In this document: in pieces, positions 26,483 through 36,679 of the stretch
Layout: each line of letters begins with the position of its first letter
Numbering within the stretch: the stretch's first letter is position 1
From: a virus
Length of the DNA stretch: 64,000 bases
IMG/VR virus record: IMGVR_UViG_3300034104_004745
Location: 126,001 to 190,000 of that record
Reading direction: 5' to 3' (one strand)
Program-made: the position numbers and the translations under genes
Notes under the pieces: generated by a model
The model's input: only the letters and a program-made list of their open reading frames with translations
Database searches by the model: none
Told to the model about the DNA's origin: nothing

Positions 26483-27742
26483 TTATTGTTTTTTCACCAC
26501 AAAAAAACCGTTTCCGTAGATATCTAATTCACCAATATTATCAATTTCTCCCAATCTTAAATTAAATTCTGAAACCCCCATCTTACCTCTTTCAACAAAT
26601 ATGTCAGAATAAACTTGTGGTTCAGAAATAAAACCTAAAAAATGTTCATTTCTGGTTAACATTTTATTAGTCACATATTCCACCGCAAAATCAGTATTTG
26701 AGTTGTAAGATGTGAATCCGGTTGTTCCATTTATGATATGATTTGGCACTTTCCCTGTTATATAAGTAACACCATCAGAACAATCATAGTAATCTAAGCC
26801 ATCAACCGTATATTTTGAACAAGTTAAAGTTGTACCTGGTAATGACGTTGAAGTTACCCCACTGTATGTGTTACCCCCATATAATTTTTTCTCTATTATT
26901 CTACTTTTACCTGCCGCCACAAATGTGAGTGCTGTTGGTGTTTTTGTAGATCCTGATAATGCAACCCCGTAGTCAGTGTATGGAAATGTGAATGACAATG
27001 TTCCTAAACTAGTAGGATTACCGATCGCTAATGGTAAATTTACTGTTCTGGATAGTGTTTGTACCGTCCATGGGCTATTCATAGTAATTGAAATAGTTTT
27101 ATTTCCGGGTGTTGAATATGTTTTTGTTACATTACCTAATATACTAATTGAAGAAGTTGTACTATCCCCCCAATTAATTTGAAAAGTAGCATCAACTACT
27201 CTTTTTAATGTATTTGTATTTGTTGTATTGTAAACTGTAATTGTGTTACCACTAGCTTTATAAGTAAAATTACAAAGTTGTTCTACTTGATCTACTTCCC
27301 CATCAAAGCCAACCATTATACCTAATTCATCGGCTTTTGCGTCTAATGTTATTGGTATTTCATAATCTGGGTGTGCCGCTGATTTATTTTTACCAATGTT
27401 TACCCATAAATTTCCATTCCATCTATAATAATATCCTTTATCTACCCAAGTAACAGCTTCAGGTTGTTCAACCCAAAACGTAGTTTGTGATGATGGGATT
27501 TTATTTAAATTAGAATCAGTCAGTGACTTATAAATTTTTCCATTGTAATAAATTGTATCACCAGCCTCATATGTAATATCACTATACCACTTAACATCCA
27601 TTATTGTGGTTCCACTAACAGGTGCTGTTGTTGCTGACCAAGGAATTAATTCTAAATTACGATCATACCAATACTGACCAGCGTTGTATAAAACAACTGA
27701 TAAGATATTTTTTTGTAATATTTCGTACTTATATTTTTTCAT
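26483..27742 (-). CDS. Virion structural protein with carbohydrate-binding-like segment, 419 aa
   Basis: Residues 45-105 read like a short chitin/carbohydrate-binding module of the ChiC/CBM5-12 sort: tryptophan-rich YEAGDTIYYNGKIYKSL, then PSSQTTFWVEQPEAVTWV. Residues 150-270 form a beta sandwich (FQINWGDSTTSSISILGNVTKTYSTPGNKTISIT), PKD-like with the GD...Y..PG..TI pattern. The C-terminus (RGKMGVSEFNLRLGEIDNIGELDIYGNGFF) resembles conserved baseplate protein ends. A sugar-binding tail component is plausible. Function is inferred from these motifs only. Confidence 0.6.
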   Translation of the reverse strand: MKKYKYEILQKNILSVVLYNAGQYWYDRNLELIPWSATTAPVSGTTIMDVKWYSDITYEAGDTIYYNGKIYKSLTDSNLNKIPSSQTTFWVEQPEAVTWVDKGYYYRWNGNLWVNIGKNKSAAHPDYEIPITLDAKADELGIMVGFDGEVDQVEQLCNFTYKASGNTITVYNTTNTNTLKRVVDATFQINWGDSTTSSISILGNVTKTYSTPGNKTISITMNSPWTVQTLSRTVNLPLAIGNPTSLGTLSFTFPYTDYGVALSGSTKTPTALTFVAAGKSRIIEKKLYGGNTYSGVTSTSLPGTTLTCSKYTVDGLDYYDCSDGVTYITGKVPNHIINGTTGFTSYNSNTDFAVEYVTNKMLTRNEHFLGFISEPQVYSDIFVERGKMGVSEFNLRLGEIDNIGELDIYGNGFFVVKKQ

Positions 27743-27744
27743 TT

Positions 27745-28578
27745 TTATAAATTAATTGCAGTTCCGTCTGCAAAATCACAATTATTTGTCTGTCCTCTTG
27801 TTATTTTATAACTATGATCACTTCTTTTAAATAAAACCTGAAAATAAAAATCATTAACATCGTCAACATTATCACTAAAATTCATCTCATAAAATTTAAC
27901 GGGATTTGCTTTTGTACCCACCCTTTCTCCATTAACTAATCCAGAATTATTAATTGTTAAATCTTTATTTAAAAATCTTGTTGTAGTGCCATCTTCAGCA
28001 TTAAAAAATCTAGCAGTCATATAAAATGTTAAACCACTAAAAACAGTATCATCGCCAAACCAAAACAAATACATGTTTTCGGTATTTTTATAGTTGTTAC
28101 CAGTAAAAACCGGTATACTAATTCTATCTTTTAAATTAACATCAAAAACTTTTTGACCTAATGGAATTGATAAATTTTTAGCAAAAACTAATTTTTGTGT
28201 TTCTCTTTCTCTAGTTGTATAAAATTCTAACCTAAAAAAACTATTAACGCTATGTTTTAATAAATTAGCATTCTCTCTTGGACTAATCCCTATTAAATCA
28301 TAATCTAACCCATTATCATAATCTCTAGGTGATTGGTTATTTAAAAAATAAAAATAATACCAAATGTCACATTGAGTATCACCGGTATTAACTGTTATTC
28401 CACTATATGGTTCATGAATATATCTTACGGTTTCATAATTTTCAACCGGATTAATAATAGATCTTAAAACATCCTCTTGATATTCCAAAAAATTTTCCTC
28501 CCAGCCTGCATTTGTTCTAAAATCAGTTTCTGAGTTAAAAATTAATGATTTATCTGTGTTGTTAAATAATATATTCAT
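27745..28578 (-). CDS. Virion structural protein, 277 aa, unknown
   Basis: Beta-rich soluble protein with many aromatic residues (TVRYIHEPYSGITVNTGD, NMYLFWFGDDTVFSGLTFYMTARFF). The C-terminal CDFADGTAINL is short and hydrophilic. It is tightly packed between the 589 aa and 419 aa genes (1-2 base gaps), thus one operon. No family identified. By position in the wedge-gene series it would be a baseplate or fibre-connector component. Confidence 0.55.
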   Translation of the reverse strand: MNILFNNTDKSLIFNSETDFRTNAGWEENFLEYQEDVLRSIINPVENYETVRYIHEPYSGITVNTGDTQCDIWYYFYFLNNQSPRDYDNGLDYDLIGISPRENANLLKHSVNSFFRLEFYTTRERETQKLVFAKNLSIPLGQKVFDVNLKDRISIPVFTGNNYKNTENMYLFWFGDDTVFSGLTFYMTARFFNAEDGTTTRFLNKDLTINNSGLVNGERVGTKANPVKFYEMNFSDNVDDVNDFYFQVLFKRSDHSYKITRGQTNNCDFADGTAINL

Positions 28579-28579
28579 T

Positions 28580-30349
28580 TTAACAATTTATATCTTTGAA
28601 TCCTTTAAATCCATTATTTTTATTATTGTATTCTTTTTCATTTATGAAATAAAAATTAAAATCAGTTTTAACATAATGTTGTCCATTCACAAACGGATAG
28701 TCAGTTCCATTTCCCTCGTCGTCAATAAATCCATGATCATATAAATCTCTCCACTTCCACAATTTTTCATCTGGAAAATATCTAGCATTATCTGGTAAAT
28801 CTAAAATGTTGTTAGTGTTAAATGTTTCAACATATTGAGACATCTGTCTTAATTTAACTCTATAATGTGGCTGATATAATAATCCCATTTTATTATTTGC
28901 TGAAATCGTACCACCGAATGTACTACTTGGTAAATTTTGATCATGATCAAAAACCGTTAATGGGTGTACAATTTTATGTAGAGATTCTGATATTATCCTT
29001 TCTTTTATTTCAGACGGATTATATTCAACAAACGCACCAGTTAAAATAGTATCAACTGGAACTGTGGTGCCAGATGTAAATGTGATACTATCTTTTGTAA
29101 ATGTAGAACCACTTAAATTAGTCTCTAATGCTGTTGTTCCACTAAAATGATTATCTATCCAACCATCGTGTAAATGAAATTTATAACCAACTTTTGGTGG
29201 GTATTCAAAATAACCTGAACCGTTTTTAAATAAAACCGTAACATAGATTTCTGAAGGTGTATAGCCAAGGTTATTTGTTAACCCAGTTAAAATAAAACTA
29301 TTTCTAAAATCATATATTAATGATTCTGGTCTATTCCTTTCAACAAGAACATCGTTGTTACCTGCGCTATCTTCAAATAATAATTTTTTTTCATCTTCAA
29401 AAATTGGCGACTCGAAACCGGCCTTATCTAAAATTAAATCATTTGATTTAGTTAATATTTTATGTTTATGTACATAATATGTAGAAGTGGTACCGGTAAT
29501 ATTTTTATCATTAATACATCTTTTAATTGTTATTAATTTAGGTATGGTAGTACCACTAAACTGTTGTTTGTTTAAATTTATAACATATTTTTCAGAATCA
29601 TACTTATCATCACCTAAACTAGATACGGAATAAGTAATACCACTAATACTTGAGATTGATGATATTATAACAAATTCATCTTCACCAATTCCATGAGGTA
29701 CTGGTGTTGTTAATTTATAATTTGTTGCTGATTCCTCAACTCTACAAGGTATTCCACTACCAGCACTAAATTGTATGTGTGTTACTTTATCATTATTAAA
29801 TGCTGTAGACCCACTAAGAGTATATGATATGTTAAAATTAGCATCATGGGCATAAACATAACTTAAATGAAAATTCCAGTTATGATACGGCGCATTCATG
29901 TTAGTGATAACTTGATGCTTATTTCTTGGTTTTGTTGGTTGTGAAAATGTTGGTGAATATGTGCCATATGTACTTCCACTAACCGCTGGAATATTCGTAT
30001 CTTCTCTGTATGTGTCACGTCTTATAAACGCAAACTCATCATATGGTAAATAACCTGTATTGTCACCACTAGCACCGTCACCAAATAAATAAAGATATTC
30101 AGCTAGATTACCGTATGGTGTTGTACCACTATACATGTTTCTGAAAATCATTTTCATTTTACCATAAATTTTGTACTTCTTGCTTTGAGCTCTTTCGTAA
30201 CTAAAATGTTCTTCAAGATCTAATACAATTGAACGATCACCCTCTCTTAATAATTCCTCACTACTTTCTAACCCAATTCTAGTTGTTAAATCAGCAGATG
30301 GCGATTTATGGTACCTTAGTTCTGGTAATATGATTGTTTTCTTTTCCAT
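28580..30349 (-). CDS. Baseplate-region structural protein, 589 aa
   Basis: Starts MEKKTIILPELRYHKSPSADLTTRIG. It contains long mixed alpha/beta stretches and the aromatic segment PYHNWNFHLSYVYAHDANFNI (YVYAHDANFN inside). It lies between the 1271 aa and 277 aa genes and shares a TAATG overlap with the former, so the two are translationally coupled. By order after gp25 and gp6 it occupies the place T4 gives to wedge protein gp8, but I see no sequence motif that proves homology. Confidence 0.55.
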   Translation of the reverse strand: MEKKTIILPELRYHKSPSADLTTRIGLESSEELLREGDRSIVLDLEEHFSYERAQSKKYKIYGKMKMIFRNMYSGTTPYGNLAEYLYLFGDGASGDNTGYLPYDEFAFIRRDTYREDTNIPAVSGSTYGTYSPTFSQPTKPRNKHQVITNMNAPYHNWNFHLSYVYAHDANFNISYTLSGSTAFNNDKVTHIQFSAGSGIPCRVEESATNYKLTTPVPHGIGEDEFVIISSISSISGITYSVSSLGDDKYDSEKYVINLNKQQFSGTTIPKLITIKRCINDKNITGTTSTYYVHKHKILTKSNDLILDKAGFESPIFEDEKKLLFEDSAGNNDVLVERNRPESLIYDFRNSFILTGLTNNLGYTPSEIYVTVLFKNGSGYFEYPPKVGYKFHLHDGWIDNHFSGTTALETNLSGSTFTKDSITFTSGTTVPVDTILTGAFVEYNPSEIKERIISESLHKIVHPLTVFDHDQNLPSSTFGGTISANNKMGLLYQPHYRVKLRQMSQYVETFNTNNILDLPDNARYFPDEKLWKWRDLYDHGFIDDEGNGTDYPFVNGQHYVKTDFNFYFINEKEYNNKNNGFKGFKDINC

Positions 30350-33300
30350 TATTCAGCACTTGTAAAGGCGCCCTTATCGCCAAAATATTCTATAAATTTA
30401 TCTACACCAGTTTTTCCAACTCTCAAACCAAAATAAAACATAAACGGTGTTGATAATATTTGTTTATTTCCCGTATAATAGTCTTGTGTTTTTCTGATTA
30501 TAAAATCATCAGTAAAGTCCCAAGCCTGTGAATGCCACGTACCACCATTACCATATCTAGTATACATAGTACCTGTTAAAGGTTCAGTCACAGTTCCACT
30601 GGTTACATATAAATAAGTAAATCCTGGATATTCTGAATCAAAGTTAGTATGCGCGTCTACTGTTGAAATTTGATCAAATTCAATATCATTTGTTGCATTT
30701 CCTGTACTAACTGTTAAACCACTAAATGTATATGTAATCGGTAATAAAAGATATTTGTCCGATGGGTCGCTAGTTGAACCAGTTAAATTATACGCATATG
30801 TCATCCCCTGTAATGGTTGAACCTGAACATTACTATAATCCCAAGATTGTTTATCTACTTTGTTGGTTTCATATGAACCAAATCCGGTACCTTTTTTATC
30901 CCATAAATAAAATGGTACTTTTTGTGATGATTCTGTTAATCTGCCAGGTTCATTTAAACAAGCTCTAACTCTTTCACCATCATCATCAAGGTACAATGTA
31001 ACAGGTAACGGACCATAATTTGCATTTCCGTTTTTGAAAACATTTGGATAAACATCCGGATCTAATACTTGGTATGAATACCCAAGATATCTAGGATTTT
31101 GTAAATCGAATTCTTCAATACCAGCTTCGTTATTAATAGAAATAAGTTGTAGAATATCACCATCTAAAATTTCATTTGTATATGTAAATCCAGTATTGTC
31201 AAAGAATTGTTCTAATTGAAAGTCGTTATTACTAACATCCATTCTATAGTTAATAGCCAACCCTAGAAGCTCGCCAAAGCTTTGAAAAGATGATGACCCT
31301 ATTGATCTAGTAACTGAACAGTTTGGATCTAAAGATGGGTCCGTACATATTTCTTTTATGAATTCATCTCTAGGGCCTAAATCAACAATAGTTGTTGGCC
31401 TACCAAGTCTTTTAAATAAACCTTTAGTTTCACCCCAACTACTTTCAGAAACATATGGTGCAGATCTATAATAAAATTTTTCTTGTCCTGGAACATATCT
31501 AATAACATCACCACAATATTTTCCTTTTTTACCTTTAAATAAAAAGAAATATAATGATCCAGATAACCAGTTGTCAACAAAAGAATAATTTACAATACCA
31601 CCACAAAATAATTTACCTACTCTTTTTCTTCTATAATATTCTCTTAATATTTCCCACACTCTTGTGGTTCTTTGTGCTCCCGGAACTATTGTGAATACGC
31701 CATTTTGAAACTCGGACATACCACTTCTGGTGAATTTGTCATATTGTTCACCCTCCCAAAATGGAATTAATGGTACACCACTACTATTATAATATTTTAT
31801 ATCATCAGACAATGTTGATCCATATGTACTAAGCCCCTCGCCGTATGCAGTTCCACTAATATTTGTTGCAACAACACTTGTTGTTCCAGCCACATAACTA
31901 GAAGGAGAAATTGTGCCCGCCCAACCATAACTAGTATATCCAGTATTAGGGTAATACCAACTAACTAAACCTTCATCATATGGGGTGTCGTATATATCAC
32001 AACCTTCTTCCACCGAATCTGTTATTGGTTGATCAATTGATTCCTTATCTGTTATACTTCTTATTGTTAATGTATATGAACCAGGTTCACTAAAAAGTAC
32101 ACCATCATCTTGAAATTTTATGGATGTGTAACTTATTGTATTTCCACTACTATCCACTACTGCAGTTCCAGAAAATTGATTACTTAAAGAAGTATTACCA
32201 TATGTTACACTACTAAGTTGATAATCGGATTGATTATTAATAAAATAAAGTATACCATCTCCACCAGATATTAAAGCAGCACCTAATGCTTCTAAATCTT
32301 CACCAGGACAATCACCAGTTGTGTCTGGTGCAAATGTTAATGAGGTTACAGATAATGTTCTACTATTTTCAAGGTAATCACCGGTAATTGTTACACTACC
32401 AACAGAGCAATAGGCACTAGAACTTCCACTATTTTGAAGTTCACTACCCAAAGTATTTTCTCCATTACATTCTTCACATTCTGGATAGTTTATCAAGTAT
32501 AACCTCCTTTGTCCGTTTTCTTGAGCCCTGAATGCCGCTTTTTTTATACTTCTCGCTAATTGTCTAATAGGTCTAAAATCTGCAGCATCACCAATTGTGA
32601 ACAATAAACGTACTAAAGAGTTTGTAAATGTTAATGTTAATAGATTTATTAAATGTTCAATAAATAATAATACCGAAGAAATTAATAAAGAAAATGTTCT
32701 ATTTCTTTTTCCAAAATTTACTGGCGGTGTTACTATCTCACTAGAACAATCTTCTTCTTCTGGTGGTACAATTTCTTTAATACCAACATATCTGTCATTT
32801 GTAAAAAATGTGCTATTGTAATGAATATTTTGAAAAGAAGAGACTGTATATACTTTATTGTATGTTACCCTATAAAAATAATCTCTTGGGTAAAATTGAC
32901 CAAAGTCATTATACAATATACCTTTGTTTTCGTCAGTTGAAACAGCGCTTGTAGGATAATCACTCCAACTAGTTGAGAAGGCATATGATTTATCTTTTTC
33001 TCCAGAATGTTCTCTAATGTTTGGAACTAAAAAGTTAGCAGTTTTTCTTACTCTTTCATTTCCACTATCATCTAAACTAAAACGAAATCTATAACACGCC
33101 GCTGTTGCTACACCTTTATTTGGATCATTGGTTATTTCATTTTCACCAAATTCATTTGTGTATATAAATTCGGAATTCATTGGAAGTGGTAAAACAAATC
33201 CACCGTCCTCTGGAATATCCTCATCGATTTCGTATGTTTCTAATATTGGTCTATTTTGTGAATCTTTTTCAGCCCTGAATCTAATTGCTTCAATCTTACC

Positions 33301-34164
33301 ACTCTTTGTTGTTAAATCACACTTTCTACCCATTTTTCGTCTGGGTTGGCAATTTTTATTAAGTGAGTTACTTCCTTTATCGGTATACGTTCCTCCAATT
33401 AAAAATGCTTTAGGCTCTATGTTAACCCCCTGATCAGATAAATCAAAATCAGTTCTAGTTATACCAATTTGACACAAATCTAGGTTACCCCAAAAAGGAT
33501 AAACATCTATTGTTCTATCAAAAGAAACAATTTGTGGTAAGGAATCTAAATCTTTTGAAGCTTTATATGAATAGGTGTTTTTAAATGAATCTACACCCAT
33601 ACCTTGTCTAATAAAATCGTAAGGTCTTAACGAAAAACACCCTATATCAGACAAATCAACATCAACATGTATGGTTTGTTCACCTAATGGGACCCCCCAA
33701 ATCATGAAATCCCCAGAACTGTTAGTTTTTACTGTATATTTGTAATATTTTTCAAAAACCTCAAGATATTCTTCTCTAGAAAGAATGTCTGTCTGATCTG
33801 GGAATGTTCCGGTTGGTTCATGACCACCGTGTTGTTTTCTAGATGGTAATAAGTTATATCTATAACCATCTTCGTTTTTGTCTTGTGCTACTTTATATGG
33901 ATATAATGATGATATAACTGGATCATTTTCATCACTTTCTTGTAACGGGATGAATATAGAAACTCTAGCATTCGGGACCCCTAATCCATTATTAACACTA
34001 ATTCTACCACAAACAACACCATAGTCAGCACATAAAGAAGTATATACATCCTGTTGAGTAAATTTTAAAGATAGGATCTCTAAAAGATCATAATCTTGTT
34101 TTAACTCTACAGTTACCTTCTTATCCCCATTTAAACTGGTATTGATCCTGTGTTTTTGTATCAT
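30349..34164 (-). CDS. Large baseplate wedge-region protein, 1271 aa
   Basis: By order after gp25 and gp6 it sits in the T4 gp7 position (T4 gp7 is about 1030 aa); homology is not shown. The N-terminus holds a carboxypeptidase-regulatory-like (transthyretin-fold) repeat: GRISVNNGLGVPNARVSIFIP, then about 80 residues on YTVKTNSSGDFMIWGVPLG. A hydrophobic stretch near 480-515 (FSLLISSVLLFIEHLINLLT) resembles a membrane helix, followed by a CEEC cysteine pair. The start at 34164 is six bases after a TATTTATA box. Confidence 0.6.
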   Translation of the reverse strand: MIQKHRINTSLNGDKKVTVELKQDYDLLEILSLKFTQQDVYTSLCADYGVVCGRISVNNGLGVPNARVSIFIPLQESDENDPVISSLYPYKVAQDKNEDGYRYNLLPSRKQHGGHEPTGTFPDQTDILSREEYLEVFEKYYKYTVKTNSSGDFMIWGVPLGEQTIHVDVDLSDIGCFSLRPYDFIRQGMGVDSFKNTYSYKASKDLDSLPQIVSFDRTIDVYPFWGNLDLCQIGITRTDFDLSDQGVNIEPKAFLIGGTYTDKGSNSLNKNCQPRRKMGRKCDLTTKSGKIEAIRFRAEKDSQNRPILETYEIDEDIPEDGGFVLPLPMNSEFIYTNEFGENEITNDPNKGVATAACYRFRFSLDDSGNERVRKTANFLVPNIREHSGEKDKSYAFSTSWSDYPTSAVSTDENKGILYNDFGQFYPRDYFYRVTYNKVYTVSSFQNIHYNSTFFTNDRYVGIKEIVPPEEEDCSSEIVTPPVNFGKRNRTFSLLISSVLLFIEHLINLLTLTFTNSLVRLLFTIGDAADFRPIRQLARSIKKAAFRAQENGQRRLYLINYPECEECNGENTLGSELQNSGSSSAYCSVGSVTITGDYLENSRTLSVTSLTFAPDTTGDCPGEDLEALGAALISGGDGILYFINNQSDYQLSSVTYGNTSLSNQFSGTAVVDSSGNTISYTSIKFQDDGVLFSEPGSYTLTIRSITDKESIDQPITDSVEEGCDIYDTPYDEGLVSWYYPNTGYTSYGWAGTISPSSYVAGTTSVVATNISGTAYGEGLSTYGSTLSDDIKYYNSSGVPLIPFWEGEQYDKFTRSGMSEFQNGVFTIVPGAQRTTRVWEILREYYRRKRVGKLFCGGIVNYSFVDNWLSGSLYFFLFKGKKGKYCGDVIRYVPGQEKFYYRSAPYVSESSWGETKGLFKRLGRPTTIVDLGPRDEFIKEICTDPSLDPNCSVTRSIGSSSFQSFGELLGLAINYRMDVSNNDFQLEQFFDNTGFTYTNEILDGDILQLISINNEAGIEEFDLQNPRYLGYSYQVLDPDVYPNVFKNGNANYGPLPVTLYLDDDGERVRACLNEPGRLTESSQKVPFYLWDKKGTGFGSYETNKVDKQSWDYSNVQVQPLQGMTYAYNLTGSTSDPSDKYLLLPITYTFSGLTVSTGNATNDIEFDQISTVDAHTNFDSEYPGFTYLYVTSGTVTEPLTGTMYTRYGNGGTWHSQAWDFTDDFIIRKTQDYYTGNKQILSTPFMFYFGLRVGKTGVDKFIEYFGDKGAFTSAE

Positions 34165-34170
34165 ATTAAC

Positions 34171-34178
34171 TATAAATA
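34171..34178 (-). promoter_or_regulatory. TATTTATA box upstream of the 1271 aa gene
   Basis: Exact minus-strand TATTTATA, six bases before ATG 34164, in the 60-base gap after the gp6-like gene and inside the near-palindrome CTATTTATAG. Confidence 0.4.
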
Positions 34179-34224
34179 GAAACTCATCAATTTTCCTATA
34201 GAAAAAAGATAAGTAAAAAAGACG

Positions 34225-36057
34225 TTAATATGTAGTCGTGCCTAATGTTTTTACCCTTATTTTTATATCTTTCTGAGGGAACCTGATTTGAAATATTTGG
34301 TTAGCCTTCATAAACACTGTCATATCGCTTTGTAGAATCTCTTTTGTGGCTGTATCTTTATATGATTGTGACACTTGTGAAGATGAATATTCACCACCGA
34401 TCTTGTTATAAGCTCTAACTTCTATCACGTTAACAACACCAGGAACGTTATTTACATCTTTCATTAACTCACCAACAAATAATGGATCACCCATTTTTCT
34501 TTTATCAATTGAAAAATACTCTGTTGTTGCTGTAATTACATCTCTAATAACTTCTCCTTGATTTTGATTTTTATCTAAAAGCAAGTCAATCTCCAATCCT
34601 AAATCGATAACCTCACCACTAACAATATCAATATAGTCGTTAATCATTCTATATTGTGAAAGATAATTCAAAATGTTTTGTTTTAATGTGTTAGATACTA
34701 CACTTGTTAAATTACCGCTTTGGTCATATGAAAGTAATTTAACTCTTACTTTATTGTCTTCCTCCATTACGTTTACTTTAGCCGGCGCACCATATGTAGC
34801 TGGCATTGTTTCAATCATCGATTTGTAATCATTTAATGTTACAGCTCTGTTTTGTGCAGCAAAATTGTACGATACCATCGCTCTAAGTTCTTCTACTGTT
34901 GGTTGATCTGAACCACCAACTGCAGGTGTAATGTTTGTCACATTTAAAGATTGTGAAACTTGACTATTTGTATTTGAATTTGGGCCTGTTATAATAAAAT
35001 CAGAGTTTTCTACGTTACTAATAACACCAACCCCTACATTACTTTCTTTACCGCCGCCAATTCTATATTTTATAAACAACGTACTATCTTGTTTTGGTAT
35101 TGAACCTAATGATAGATTGTTCAAATATGAAGATAAATTTACTTTTAACTTATCTGTAATGTAATTATCCAAATTATCTAATGGGTCTACATTACCAGAA
35201 CCAAAAGTCAAAAAGAAATATCCTTCTGGTGTATATTCAGTGATAAATTTATTTTGTACTGGCACATATTCACCAGCTTTAAAATTAGCCCTATCAGAAA
35301 CTGAAGTTGTACTTGACACAAATACTTTATCTTGTACTAATGATTGAACTTCATACCATTTATTTGGATCGCCAATAAATTCACTGTATGCTGGATTACC
35401 AACAAATGATGTACCTTCTTTGTGAATTACTGCTGAAACACCTAAAACGTTTCTTTCTGGTAAAAATATCTTTAAGAATGGTCTTTGTTCTTGTTGTGTA
35501 ATAACCTTTCTAAATATTTTTGTTACCCCATTAACAACCGCTTCTCTTTTTACTATTGTATATGAAATTAAGTTGTTATTGTTATCAGTATTAGGTAATT
35601 TAAGTCTATTAGGCTCACCTTTACTATTAAATGGGTTTGAAAAATCAATATCTTCTATTGTTTCAAAAATCTGACCTCCACCCGAAACTTGAGCACCTGC
35701 TCTTAAAATACCTTCGTATCTATCATCATCTTTATCCCCCTTAACCGGAACATTAATACTAAAATCACATAAAGCAACTGAAGGTCTTTGACCTGGAATT
35801 CTTATACCATATGTTTTTGCAATATGAAATAAAGATTGTCTTTTTTGAGCAAAATCTAACATGGTTTCTTGCCAAACCCTATCAATATGAAAATGAAGGT
35901 TATCTGAAACCGCCGCATTTAAATCTAATAATACAGAATAAATTGACGCATCATTTGTATTCTGTATAATATCTGGATAATATTCTTTGGTTAAATTTAC
36001 TAGGTCTTGTCTTAACCCAGCAAAATCTCTATTAGTATATGCTATCTTTTTGCTCAT
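34225..36057 (-). CDS. 6: Baseplate wedge protein, gp6/J-like
   Basis: 610 aa. The N-terminus MSKKIAYTNRDFAGLRQDLV, with LTKEYYPDIIQNTNDASIYSVLLDLNAAVSDNLHFHIDR following, is the typical opening of T4 gp6 / baseplate_J-type wedge proteins. These form the ring of the baseplate around the hub. Later parts include LNDYKSMIETMPATYGAPAKVNVM and EVIDLGLEIDLLL, also typical of that family's C-terminal half. T4 gp6 is about 660 aa, so the length fits. It directly follows the gp25-like gene (1-base gap), the order seen in many contractile tails. Confidence 0.88.
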   Translation of the reverse strand: MSKKIAYTNRDFAGLRQDLVNLTKEYYPDIIQNTNDASIYSVLLDLNAAVSDNLHFHIDRVWQETMLDFAQKRQSLFHIAKTYGIRIPGQRPSVALCDFSINVPVKGDKDDDRYEGILRAGAQVSGGGQIFETIEDIDFSNPFNSKGEPNRLKLPNTDNNNNLISYTIVKREAVVNGVTKIFRKVITQQEQRPFLKIFLPERNVLGVSAVIHKEGTSFVGNPAYSEFIGDPNKWYEVQSLVQDKVFVSSTTSVSDRANFKAGEYVPVQNKFITEYTPEGYFFLTFGSGNVDPLDNLDNYITDKLKVNLSSYLNNLSLGSIPKQDSTLFIKYRIGGGKESNVGVGVISNVENSDFIITGPNSNTNSQVSQSLNVTNITPAVGGSDQPTVEELRAMVSYNFAAQNRAVTLNDYKSMIETMPATYGAPAKVNVMEEDNKVRVKLLSYDQSGNLTSVVSNTLKQNILNYLSQYRMINDYIDIVSGEVIDLGLEIDLLLDKNQNQGEVIRDVITATTEYFSIDKRKMGDPLFVGELMKDVNNVPGVVNVIEVRAYNKIGGEYSSSQVSQSYKDTATKEILQSDMTVFMKANQIFQIRFPQKDIKIRVKTLGTTTY

Positions 36058-36058
36058 A

Positions 36059-36514
36059 TTATATGTTAATAATTACAAAGTCAGAACTAGAAAAAGTTCC
36101 ATTATTTGTTGTGTAATCAATTCTTATTTTTGCTGTGTATGGCTTTGTTGACCCATCACCAGTTCTAAATAATCTGATGTCCTCATCCTCACTAATACTT
36201 GACGCTCCGTCTTCCGGATCAATATCGGGATTCGTTATTTTTATTGAGTTTATTTCTAAATTAGGTATGTATATTTTTACTGTTTCTCTGATCTCATCTT
36301 CAATACTAGAATATGTAATTGAATCATTTAAATCAAAAATAAATTCGTATAGTCTAGTTCCAAAATCTGGTAAAAAATATCTACTACCCTTTCTTGTCAA
36401 TAATAAATGAATAAGATTAGCTCTAATCTCTTCATCCTTATCAAGGGTCATTCTAGTATAATCACCTAGGGTGCTATTTCTAAAAGGAAAATCTATGCCA
36501 TATTTAGTAACCAT
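36059..36514 (-). CDS. 25: Baseplate wedge protein gp25 (GPW_gp25 family)
   Basis: 151 aa from ATG 36514 (MVTKYGIDFPFRNSTLG). An upstream ATG at 36565 would add a hydrophobic leader lying in the terminator and is rejected. The family core is clear: DKDEEIRANLIHLLLTRKGS, YFLPDFGTRLYEFIFDLND, IEDEIRETVKIYIPNLEI. gp25-like proteins form the conserved sheath-initiating rim of the wedge in T4, P2 and contractile injection systems. It is the first gene after the nrdA terminator, with TATTTAT boxes in the leader, so it starts the virion operon. Confidence 0.9.
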   Translation of the reverse strand: MVTKYGIDFPFRNSTLGDYTRMTLDKDEEIRANLIHLLLTRKGSRYFLPDFGTRLYEFIFDLNDSITYSSIEDEIRETVKIYIPNLEINSIKITNPDIDPEDGASSISEDEDIRLFRTGDGSTKPYTAKIRIDYTTNNGTFSSSDFVIINI

Positions 36515-36544
36515 AACAATAAATATAAACAATACTAAAATGGA

Positions 36545-36552
36545 TATAAATA
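36545..36552 (-). promoter_or_regulatory. TATTTATA box upstream of gp25
   Basis: Exact minus-strand TATTTATA, 30 bases before ATG 36514, just after the T run of the terminator. A second near match (TATTTATT) lies three bases before the ATG. Confidence 0.4.
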
Positions 36553-36558
36553 AAAAAA

Positions 36559-36581
36559 GCGACACTTTTTAAAAGTGCCGC
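36559..36581 (-). terminator. Intrinsic terminator after nrdA
   Basis: Stem GCGGCAC.TTTT / AAAA.GTGTCGC with one mismatch, followed by seven T on the minus strand. It closes the SSB-to-nrdA unit. Confidence 0.8.
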
Positions 36582-36679
36582 AATTTAGTGACTTGATATT
36601 CGCCCCCTGTATTCACAAGTCCTGGATGCTTAAGGTACGCCTCAACGACAGCTATGCTTTGAGGGAGCCATCCATTAAC
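36572..36679 (-). other. GC-richer foldable element after nrdA (ncRNA, or nrdA in-frame extension)
   Basis: I counted 47 G/C in 100 bases (36580-36679). The minus strand can pair GGATG with CATCC around an inner CCTCAA / TTGAGG hairpin, then GACTTG with CAAGTC, and runs into the terminator. The same strand is open in nrdA's frame for 36 codons after nrdA's TAA, ending with TAA at 36571-36569 inside the terminator stem. It has no ATG in that frame. So it is either a structured RNA or 3'-UTR, or a small coding remnant. I cannot decide between them. Confidence 0.4.
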
